Of a stretch of DNA of 64,000 bases, positions 46,301 through 53,108 are shown piece after piece. The stretch covers positions 1,054,001 to 1,118,000 of the forward strand of contig OY282430.1 in assembly GCA_958296025.1 (NCBI GenBank), written 5' to 3'. This DNA comes from an uncultured Pseudomonadales bacterium (lineage in GTDB: Bacteria > Pseudomonadota > Gammaproteobacteria > Pseudomonadales > Azotimanducaceae). The position numbers and the translations under genes are program-made. Under the pieces are notes generated by a model. That model was not told where the DNA came from. It made no database searches and was given only the letters and a program-made list of their open reading frames with translations. The first letter of the stretch is position 1, and each line of letters opens with the position of its first letter.

Positions 46301-46661
46301 TGCGCTGCAAGACGGAAGCATCCGCTACAGCTTCCGGCAGGCGAAGCAGGTGCTCTCCCTGTTCCAGACCTTGGCGGCGGGCAAAAAGGAGGCAATCGCC
46401 GCCTTGGAGGATGCGTTCGACCAAGACACCGCCCACGGCCAGAAGATGGAAGCCTACGATGGCCTGATAGCGGCGGCGTTGCGCAACATCGCCCAAGGCT
46501 TCAGCCATGCGCAGCAACGTGCGCTTGGGCGGTCCCGTGGGGCAGTGCTAGCCAGACGCTCCGAACAGCCCAACGATCAGGGCAACTTCGAGTTGGTGAC
46601 TTGGCTCGTGATCTTTGAGGCAAGCCAAGCGAAGGGCAACAGGGCCAGTCAGGATGCCTAG
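43317..46661 (+). CDS. Phospholipase D-like nuclease / SNF2 helicase fusion (restriction/defence type)
   Basis: A 1114-residue protein. The N-terminal domain has the PLD nuclease motif HGKLYRIAHADGG with GSSNFTRRG (HxK...GSxN) near residues 130-155. It is followed by a SNF2-type ATPase: SVGLGKTWTALAVIKFF (Walker A), VIDESHNFRNEG (DEAH-like), MLSASPVNTSLHD, ATDCLSEGQNLQ and QRFGRIDRLGSRN (motif VI). A long helical insertion lies around 540-720. Its 3' end overlaps the methyltransferase start by eight bases. PLD-SNF2 proteins paired with Eco57I-type methyltransferases occur in restriction-like defence modules; I cannot assign it to a named system such as DISARM. ATG 43338 or 43356 are alternative starts. 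Confidence 0.82.
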   Translation: MSAFDCQMIDHRAMSGSAIVDNAQRRMGDVLGERIDPGAELAFVSAYFTIYAFAALRGSLEAAGNLRFLYGDPLGVGAMDPSGNAAKAFRLTEDGGMELQSTLAQKPLARACAAWIRRQVEIRTIAQSNFLHGKLYRIAHADGGSTAIVGSSNFTRRGLGLGAAPNIELNVEVSAPEEREALGSWFDALWADEALTRDAKQEVLAALERLGRAYAPEFVYYKTLFHVFEDWLAERGEREGLVQGVKLYSTEIWQALYEFQKDGATNAINRLLRHNGCIVADSVGLGKTWTALAVIKFFERRNERVLLLCPKRLEQNWVRYTSRAAHRNNPFDKDRFGYTVLAHTDLSRYEGRAGDIDLAQFNWGAFDLIVIDESHNFRNEGRDRTDEAGNILRRSRYNRLLQEAVKAGVRTKVLMLSASPVNTSLHDLRNQVHLMTEKRPDAFAEALGIGDLPALFNTAQREFLSWENKRRSKGGAAAKDGLLERLGADFLALLDAVTIARSRKHIRRHYPQVEKRIGGFPERANPENLSPPTDREGKLSYDGLHERIGKIGLAIYMPSEYLKDKSQLQEEKEKFRFNQRDREGFLIGMMRVNLLKRLESSACAFTLTLGRILEKIEALEQRIGAWRKSKENDGIDSLPDADEEDEEFAVGKKRRYLLDELDVDRWQADIDKDRRVLAELHALAKGVDAKRDAKLAKLKQALRHKVETAPENKDGLPNRKALVFTTFADTARYLYGQLADWAQNELGVHIALVTGGDGNQTTLGTSRFDEILGRFAPQAQLWENEDEEIDILIATDCLSEGQNLQDCDLVVNYDIHWNPVRLMQRFGRIDRLGSRNRQVGMVNFWPTEDLNRYLDLKNRVEARMALVDATATGLDNPLDADDDAVENIKTATQAELQFRDEQLLRLRQETLDLEEDGLSLSDFTLDDFIADLLNYIQQNRAALEAAPFGICAVVPEPHQQQLGQPIQPGAIFCLKQKNAPAEQTPNRLQPYFLVYALQDGSIRYSFRQAKQVLSLFQTLAAGKKEAIAALEDAFDQDTAHGQKMEAYDGLIAAALRNIAQGFSHAQQRALGRSRGAVLARRSEQPNDQGNFELVTWLVIFEASQAKGNRASQDA

Positions 46662-49600
46662 CAACACGCATGAGGGCGTACATGAGGGCGTAGGAGAAGC
46701 CTTGGCCGGCTTCGCACACGGGGGGCCATTGCGCGAAGGGGCGACAGCCCTGTTCGGTGCCCTTGGCTACCGCAGCGACCGCGTGGCGGATGCTGGCGGC
46801 GTTGCCCAGTTCCTTGAACGGCATGCCGCGGATGAGAAGCTAACCGACCCACAGCGCAAACTGATTCGGGAATGGCGAGCCGTGGAGATCGTTTTCCAAA
46901 TCACTGATGAGGAGATCAGAGGCCAAGGCCAAGGTCGGCTTTTTGCGGACGACGGCCTGGACTCCAGCCGGATTCAGTCGTTCCTGTTCCTAGCGGCGGA
47001 TATTGCCGACGGCGTTTACAACCGCACCCAGTTGGCGGAAACCACCCGTGCCGTCAACCGACTCTTCGCCATGCCGGTATTGGTGCTGTTCCGCTACGGA
47101 GGCTACGCGACGCTAGCCGTTGTGCATCGACGTCCGCACAAGGGGGACAAGAGCCGGGACGTTCTGGAGAAGGTGACGCTGGTGAAGGACATCCACCTTC
47201 TAGAACCGCACCGTGCGCACATTGACATTCTGGCCGAACTCGCCCTGCCGAAGCTAATGGCGGATGCGCAAGCCCGCAGCTTCGACGACCTGCATCGCGC
47301 TTGGGAGAATGCGCTGGACGCCGACGCATTGAACAAGCGCTTCTACCGGGAGCTGTTTGCTTGGTTCGAGCGGGCGGTAGAGGCTTGCCGCTTCCCCGAC
47401 GATGGCGCTGGCGAAGGCAGCGGGGAGCGCCACGTCATCCGGCTGATTACGCGGCTGCTGTTCATCTGGTTCCTCAAGGAGAAGGGCTTGGTGCCGGAGG
47501 ACCTGTTCAAGGAGGACTTCGCCGCAAACGCACTCAAAGATCACGACCTCGACAGCACCGACTACTACCGCGCCGTGTTGCAAAACCTGTTCTTCGCCAC
47601 CTTGAACACCGAGGTCAGCAAGCGCTCCTTCAGCAGGAAGGCCCGCAGCACCCATCGAGATTTCAGCAGATACCGCTACCGAAGTCTGCTTGCCCAGCCC
47701 GACGCCTTTCTGGAAAAGCTGAAAACCGTTCCGTTCGTAAACGGCGGCCTGTTCGACTGCTTGGACGATTTCGAGAGCGAAAGCGAGGGCGGCAAGCGCA
47801 TCGACGCCTTCACGGACAACATCAATACGCACGGCAAGGACCTGCATGTTCCGGCCCAAGCGTTCCTAGACGAATCTGACGGCCTGTTCCCCCTGTTCCG
47901 CCGCTACAAGTTCACGGTGGAGGAGAATACGCCGCTGGACCGGGAGGTGGCGCTGGACCCGGAACTGCTCGGCCATGTGTTCGAGAACCTGCTGGCGGCT
48001 TACAACCCGGAGACTCGTCAAACGGCCCGCAAGGCCACCGGCTCCTACTACACGCCGCGCCGCATTGTCGATTACATGGTGGATGAAGCCTTGGTGGCGG
48101 CGCTGGCAAGCCGTGCGCAGCCGACGGATGGTGACCTCGATTATTGGCGCGACCGGCTGCGCTACCTACTGGACTACGAGGACGCCTTTGACGACGCCGG
48201 GGAGTTGTTCGAGGGGGAGGAAACCGAGGCGGTGGTGCGGGCCATCGCCGGGCTGCGGGTGCTGGACCCGGCTGCCGGTTCCGGCGCTTTCCCGATGGGT
48301 GTGCTGCACAAGCTGACCTTGGCCCTGCGGCGGTTGGACCCGGACAACACCCATTGGGAGCACTTGCAAAGGGAACTGGCCGGCAACCGGGCGCGGGCGG
48401 CGTTCGAGGGCAAGGAAAAGCCGGCCCGCGACGCGGAACTACAGGACATCAGCGACATATTCGAGACCTATCGGGATTCCGACTACGGGCGCAAGCTGTA
48501 CCTGATGCAGAACGGCATCTTCGGGGTGGACATTCAGCCCATCGCCTGCCAAATCGCCAAGCTGCGCTTCTTCATCTCCCTCACTGTGGAGCAGCGCGCC
48601 AACAACGACCAAGCGGGCAACTATGGCATCCGCCCGCTGCCGAACTTGGAGACCCGGTTCGTGGCCGCCAATGCGCTGATTGGCCTGATGCCCAACAAGC
48701 CGCTAACTCGATCCCGGCCGGGCAAACGACAGGAAGAGCCGTCCAAAACGCCGCAGCGCAACTCCCCTGAGATGCAGATGGTGCTGCGGGATGACGTCGT
48801 TCAAACCACCATGGACCGCTTGGCGCGGGTGCGGGAACGGTACTTCAACGCCCGTTCCAGAGACATCAAGCGCAGCCTGCGGGCCGAGGACAAGGCGCTT
48901 TGCGCAAAGCTGGCGCAAGAGTTGGAGCGGGAAGGCTTCCATTACGCCGATGCGCAGAACGTCGCCGATTGGCAACCCTACGACCAAGGCGCAAGCGCAG
49001 CATGGTTCGACCCTCAATGGATGTTCGGCGTCATGGACGGCTTTGACCTGGTGATCGGCAATCCGCCCTACGTCCGCGCCGACTTCCAAGACGACCGGCA
49101 CAAGCACACTAGGGAGGTCATTAAGGCTAGTGGCGACTACGCAACCCTGTGGGAGAAGTGGGACCTGTTCTTGGCGTTCATGGAGCGCGGCTTCAAGCTG
49201 CTGCGGGAAGGCGGCGTAACCAGCCTGATCGTCTCCGACGCCTTCGGCCACGCCAAGTACGCCTTGAAGGCGCGTGAGTGGTTCCTGCGCAACGCCCGAG
49301 TTGACCGAATCGACTTCTACAGCAACATCAAGATTTTCGACGCTGCGGTGCGTAACCTCTCCTACCTATTCCAGAAGGCGGATGGGGCGGAGAATAAGCC
49401 CCTACGCCGCCTGCACGAGTCGGACTTTGGCGATATCACGTCGCTTTCCACGGACCGGCAAAGGGAACTTGGGGAGCGGGCGTTCTTTCCGCAAGACCTG
49501 TATCGCCCGCCGCCCTCCCCAACGATTCCGCTAGTGGACATCTGCTACATTTCAAAGGGAATGGTCGTCCATGCAAACGAGAGAACCGCACGGGGCTCCT

Positions 49601-50265
49601 TTGCTCTGGAAGATGTTGTATCTTCAACCAAAGACAAGCGACATCCCAAGCCGTTTCTCCAAGGCAAAGACCTAACTCGTTGGCTTCCGACTCGACATCG
49701 TTGGCTTGAATGGGGTACCAATCGCGCCCCCGCGTTGTTCAGCCGCCCAACTTTCGTGGAAATCTACGACTCTAAGGAAAAACTCCTCTCAATCGACATG
49801 TCGGCCAGCGAAACTAGGCCCAGAGTGGTCTTTGACAACCAGCAGCTTTATCACAACCACTCCGTTTGGTCCTTCGTCCCATGGCACGAACTCAAGGGCG
49901 TCACAAACCGCTCGCTCCAAAAGCAGGCCCGCTATCCCGGAGAAAGAGGCCGCACGAAATACGCACACCGGGAAAAACTAGAGGAAAACAGTCGCCGCTT
50001 CCAAATCAAATTTCTGCTCGGCGTAATGAATTCCACTAGCGCCCAGGACTTTCTCCGCGCCCACCGCCGCAGCAACGTACACCTCTACCCAGACGACTGG
50101 AAGAAACTTCCTATCCCCGACGTGCCAGCCAACGCCCAACAACCCATTGTCGATCTGGTGGACAAAGTACTCGCTGAAAAGAAAGCAGACGCCGATGCAA
50201 ACGTCACCACTTTGGAGCAGGAAATCGACACCCTCGTCCGAAAACTCTACGGTTTTGGACAATGA
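46654..50265 (+). CDS. Eco57I-type DNA adenine methyltransferase / restriction-modification protein
   Basis: About 1203 residues from ATG 46654, which overlaps the helicase stop. An N-terminal region of about 420 residues is of unknown fold and begins with a short tandem repeat (HEGVHEGVGE). The methyltransferase core has YYTPRRIVDYMVDEAL, motif I DPAAGSGAFPMG near residue 540, and motif IV IGNPPYV near 805. A C-terminal target-recognition-like region follows from about 930. Gene-body GC drops visibly after about 49540, in the putative specificity domain. It probably methylates adenine and, with the helicase-nuclease, limits foreign DNA. A separate nuclease subunit is not seen. Confidence 0.85.
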   Translation: MPSNTHEGVHEGVGEALAGFAHGGPLREGATALFGALGYRSDRVADAGGVAQFLERHAADEKLTDPQRKLIREWRAVEIVFQITDEEIRGQGQGRLFADDGLDSSRIQSFLFLAADIADGVYNRTQLAETTRAVNRLFAMPVLVLFRYGGYATLAVVHRRPHKGDKSRDVLEKVTLVKDIHLLEPHRAHIDILAELALPKLMADAQARSFDDLHRAWENALDADALNKRFYRELFAWFERAVEACRFPDDGAGEGSGERHVIRLITRLLFIWFLKEKGLVPEDLFKEDFAANALKDHDLDSTDYYRAVLQNLFFATLNTEVSKRSFSRKARSTHRDFSRYRYRSLLAQPDAFLEKLKTVPFVNGGLFDCLDDFESESEGGKRIDAFTDNINTHGKDLHVPAQAFLDESDGLFPLFRRYKFTVEENTPLDREVALDPELLGHVFENLLAAYNPETRQTARKATGSYYTPRRIVDYMVDEALVAALASRAQPTDGDLDYWRDRLRYLLDYEDAFDDAGELFEGEETEAVVRAIAGLRVLDPAAGSGAFPMGVLHKLTLALRRLDPDNTHWEHLQRELAGNRARAAFEGKEKPARDAELQDISDIFETYRDSDYGRKLYLMQNGIFGVDIQPIACQIAKLRFFISLTVEQRANNDQAGNYGIRPLPNLETRFVAANALIGLMPNKPLTRSRPGKRQEEPSKTPQRNSPEMQMVLRDDVVQTTMDRLARVRERYFNARSRDIKRSLRAEDKALCAKLAQELEREGFHYADAQNVADWQPYDQGASAAWFDPQWMFGVMDGFDLVIGNPPYVRADFQDDRHKHTREVIKASGDYATLWEKWDLFLAFMERGFKLLREGGVTSLIVSDAFGHAKYALKAREWFLRNARVDRIDFYSNIKIFDAAVRNLSYLFQKADGAENKPLRRLHESDFGDITSLSTDRQRELGERAFFPQDLYRPPPSPTIPLVDICYISKGMVVHANERTARGSFALEDVVSSTKDKRHPKPFLQGKDLTRWLPTRHRWLEWGTNRAPALFSRPTFVEIYDSKEKLLSIDMSASETRPRVVFDNQQLYHNHSVWSFVPWHELKGVTNRSLQKQARYPGERGRTKYAHREKLEENSRRFQIKFLLGVMNSTSAQDFLRAHRRSNVHLYPDDWKKLPIPDVPANAQQPIVDLVDKVLAEKKADADANVTTLEQEIDTLVRKLYGFGQ

Positions 50266-50394
50266 GCTTCGATACTTTCGTTAAATTGGGTATTTTTGCC
50301 GAAAGCAACGACCACGCATACTATAACTTACTCCGTTGCTTCTTCCACAGGCAGTCTTATCAATGCCAAGAGATACGGCATTATTTTGAAAAGG

Positions 50395-50414
50395 TATTTA
50401 TGAGATAGATTCTA
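50395..50414 (+). repeat. IS5-like terminal repeat copy 3
   Basis: TATTTATGAGATAGATTCTA matches the pair at 26448 and 26518 in 17-18 of 20 positions. It lies between the methyltransferase gene and the 3' end of the next unknown gene, overlapping that gene's stop. Confidence 0.45.
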
Positions 50415-50936
50415 ATCACTATTAGAAGTAGAAGCAGCCTTCCTCCGTTCGTCTATTTCATCCCTTAAACGATCCAAGAGCGTTTTCTTTATTACAGTAG
50501 GTAGCCCGAAAGACCAAATTAGTGCGGCGCATCCAAGGCTTAAGGCTATGTGCTTTACCCACAATGCATAAGTAGGATTCGATACATAGGAACTTAGTAT
50601 GGTGCCAATGAACGCTGCCGCGATGGTAACCAAATAGACGTAGAATAAGGATACAGACCGGTCCAAGACCCTCTTTATCTGCCTAGTATGCGCACTGGCG
50701 ACCCGCCAACTACCCGTAAATAAGCTTCGAGGATCACCCAAAATCGCTATCACTGCCATAAGGAATCCCGCCAGAATAGACAAGACAGTAGCCAGCATCC
50801 TGAGCGCCAAATCACTGTTCCCCGAGGTAACGCTATCGGATTCATTGGGTGGCCCAACCATAAGTAGGCCTCCGATGACTCCCAAACCTAAAAGAAGGTG
50901 AAAAACTCTCCGCCATGAAATATTCCCTTTAGTCAT
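50412..50936 (-). CDS. Unknown four-helix membrane protein (second gene of a two-gene operon)
   Basis: A 174-residue protein with four hydrophobic stretches (about residues 9-28, 48-66, 94-115, 128-148), short loops and a charged C-terminal tail LRDEIDERRKAASTS. Its ATG overlaps the preceding gene's TGA (ATGA, 50933-50936), so it is translated with the 306-residue protein. The gene is AT-rich like the upstream one. I do not recognise the family. A small membrane partner beside a soluble protein of about 300 residues is the layout of several anti-phage modules such as Kiwa, but no homology to KwaA was established. Confidence 0.7.
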   Translation of the reverse strand: MTKGNISWRRVFHLLLGLGVIGGLLMVGPPNESDSVTSGNSDLALRMLATVLSILAGFLMAVIAILGDPRSLFTGSWRVASAHTRQIKRVLDRSVSLFYVYLVTIAAAFIGTILSSYVSNPTYALWVKHIALSLGCAALIWSFGLPTVIKKTLLDRLRDEIDERRKAASTSNSD

Positions 50937-51853
50937 TGCTCTAACATCCCCGATTGTTGTAGTTCTCGGAGATACTCATCCATAAGTTCCCAAGCATGTT
51001 GATGGTGTACCGTTCTTGCAAACTGGGCTACGTCGACCGCTTTCTTCAGTATTAGTTGGCCCCGCCTTATGCGATGCCCAGAAAATGTCTCTATTTCAAT
51101 TTCATCTTCACTTTCAGAGACGATTTGCTCTGTTATAGGTGCAAAGTATTCGGGCGTGATACCCGGGCGACGACGATCTAGGGTTATAATAAGCTTTGCG
51201 CTAACGTTCTCGGCAGCTAAGATGTCCTCTCGCGTCTCATCTTCTGCAACAAGATTCAAGAGCATATCTCGCCCAAGTCTCTCGATAATCGTAGCCCTCT
51301 CAGACTGGCCAATATCCGTTTCCCCGTATTGGCCTATATTGAGATTGATCTTCTTAGGTCCACCTTGTCTTTGAATCTCCCTGATGATTTGTGTATTGGT
51401 AACTGCGTAAAGTTGAAACTGCGCGGCATCATGGTGATCTCCTGGCTGGCCACCTAGCAGATTCCTGATGTACTGTTCAATGGATTTCTGGTGGAGGCCA
51501 CTGGACATGCTCAAGTAGTGATTCTCAGAGATCAACACCATGCCATCGCCGCCCAAGTAATCCCAATCTCCGCCCGGGGGTTCTGACGATAAATCGGCAG
51601 TCGGCCCGATGGGCACGTTGGGAACAGTTGACATGGCTTCGTCGGGAGTCCAAGCAGCTATGTGAAGCTGTACTTTCTGGGTATGAATTGCCCGATGCCG
51701 AACTTCCGCAAGTCCGGTCCGTAGAGGTAGACGTGTTTGTGTGGCGTCAGGTCGTTCAGCAAGACATGCTGCTATCGCCGCTTGGAGGGTCGCAGTCATT
51801 GGCATTGGCCAATCCGCTCGGTTGTAGGTGATGGTTCTCTGTGGCATGGGCAC
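50933..51853 (-). CDS. Unknown soluble protein (first gene of a two-gene operon)
   Basis: A 306-residue protein starting MPMPQRTITYNRADWPMP, with no signal peptide or membrane segment. It looks like a folded alpha/beta domain (DGMVLISENHYLSMSSGLHQ, FQLYAVTNTQIIREIQRQ), then a charged C-terminal half (ETREDILAAENVSAKLII, EDEIEIETFSGHRIRRG). It is coupled by a four-base overlap to the four-helix membrane protein. It lies right after the restriction-modification-like pair, on the opposite strand, and is AT-richer than core genes. I cannot name the family. Confidence 0.7.
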   Translation of the reverse strand: MPMPQRTITYNRADWPMPMTATLQAAIAACLAERPDATQTRLPLRTGLAEVRHRAIHTQKVQLHIAAWTPDEAMSTVPNVPIGPTADLSSEPPGGDWDYLGGDGMVLISENHYLSMSSGLHQKSIEQYIRNLLGGQPGDHHDAAQFQLYAVTNTQIIREIQRQGGPKKINLNIGQYGETDIGQSERATIIERLGRDMLLNLVAEDETREDILAAENVSAKLIITLDRRRPGITPEYFAPITEQIVSESEDEIEIETFSGHRIRRGQLILKKAVDVAQFARTVHHQHAWELMDEYLRELQQSGMLEQ

Positions 51854-52234
51854 TCTGTTTGGGCTAGCGGGCCAGTTCCGGCGATTTGATGAGGGACTTT
51901 AACACAGACATAGCGAATTGAGTGGCGCAAGTTTATCCGCCAGATTTTTCCCAATCCCCTGATAGGAGGGGCATGCGTACCACCATGGAGGGGGTGCTTG
52001 AGGCGGAGAGGAGCGCGGGCAATTCGAGCAAGCCGCCGCACCTTTTGGGGAGGTCAGCTCGGCGTTCCAGACACAGTGCTCAGCCCGGTCACGCTCCATA
52101 CCCGCAGCTTGCCCCAGCCGAAACTTCTCTGCGGCGCATTCATCCAAGCTCTTCTCCAACATCGGTGACTCTTCCATCATTCTCGTCAAAGACGGCAGCC
52201 GAACCCCTAAGCGCGGCTCCAGCACACCCTCAAC
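51854..52234. other. Non-coding or decayed stretch upstream of unknown operon
   Basis: No convincing gene. One minus-strand stretch (51990-52220) encodes SLTRMMEESPMLEKSLDEC, which might be a shard of a nuclease-type protein, but frames and start are not clear. The promoter of the operon at 51853 should lie near 51860-51960; AT-rich sequence is present but no consensus boxes could be picked. Confidence 0.4.
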
Positions 52235-52480
52235 TCACATCCTGAAGGACTCGGCCAACTCCGCCTCGCCCTCCGACCGCAGCAGCCTGGCGACAGCGGT
52301 CAACGTGGCCGGCAGGTGCTCCCCGAGCGCGTTCTCCAAGGCGAACGAGCCCAGCACGAAGTTTATACTGGAGGTACTGCGCCGCAACCCTGACGCCAAG
52401 GCCTTCTCCGCAAAGCGCCGCCCTTTCACTATGCGCACATCCACCATGGACTGCAACAGGATTAGCAGCAGGCAGATTCC
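52235..52480 (-). pseudogene. Unknown gene fragment, 3' end only
   Basis: The frame ending at 52235-52237 reads RRFAEKALASGLRRSTSSIN then FVLGSFALENALGEHLPAT and LRSEGEAELAESF, with codon use like a real gene (high G/C third positions). No start or family is recognised; upstream the frame becomes low-complexity. It may be a truncated remnant within the mobile region. Confidence 0.35.
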
Positions 52481-52537
52481 GGGACGTTCCGACGCCCAAG
52501 TGCTTGAGGAGGCCACCCGGCCGCAGGCGGCGCGGCG

Positions 52538-52660
52538 ATGCACCACGCCTGGCTGGACAAGATCATGGAGGTCACCCGGCACCGAAGCGCCGACATGGTG
52601 ATGCGCTACGTCCGCGACGCGGATGCGTTCAGCGACCACGCGGGGGCCGCCTTCCTAAAG
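52538..52660 (+). pseudogene. Tyrosine recombinase/integrase C-terminal remnant
   Basis: The frame encodes IMEVTRHRSADMVMRYVRDA followed by DAFSDHAGAAFL. This is the end of the catalytic domain of phage-type integrases: H/K-x-x-R plus the tyrosine of the R-Y-V segment. Only about 40 residues survive; the Arg and His motifs upstream are absent and the flanking sequence is unrelated. Confidence 0.6.
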
Positions 52661-52700
52661 TCTTTGTTCTGTTGGCTGAGATTTGAAAACGAGAGCGAGC

Positions 52701-53021
52701 TCATCCGCTCATGCCCTCGGCTTCCGCTGAACGTTCAGCTTTGGGCGCTTTTGCAGGCATCGCTTCCCGCCGGGCTTGCGCCAGGTCGTGGCGCACTTGC
52801 GAATTCAGCCAGAACTCGGCCTTGCCCCAACCGAGCCGCTCAAGCGCCAAGGCCGTCTTGGTGGTGACGCCGCCTTCGCCCGCCAATATGCGGTTCAGCA
52901 GGATGCGTGACACGCCGACAGTCTCAGCCGCCACCTTGACAGTCAGCCCTTCCATACGGATGCACTCCCGCAGATGCTCGCCCGGATGGCAGGGGTTGGA
53001 CTTGATGTAGTCGTTGCTCAT
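52701..53021 (-). CDS. higA: HigA-family addiction-module antitoxin (orphan)
   Basis: A 106-residue XRE-family protein. NPCHPGEHLRECIRMEGLTV is the typical HigA start, followed by the helix-turn-helix KVAAETVGVSRILLNRILAG and EFWLNSQVRHDL. HigA neutralises the HigB mRNA interferase and represses its promoter. No higB is present on either side: upstream on this strand is the AAA-nuclease gene end, about 90 bases away. It is an orphan antitoxin or a remnant of a lost pair. The C-terminal tail (MPAKAPKAERSAEAEGMSG) is longer than usual. Confidence 0.82.
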   Translation of the reverse strand: MSNDYIKSNPCHPGEHLRECIRMEGLTVKVAAETVGVSRILLNRILAGEGGVTTKTALALERLGWGKAEFWLNSQVRHDLAQARREAMPAKAPKAERSAEAEGMSG

Positions 53022-53108
53022 TGGTTTGCTTCCTAGTGGTAGTCGATCAAGTCAACATCCACAGCTTGCGCAATTTGGGTTTTAACGGGCTTTTCCCGGC
53101 TCGCGCCA

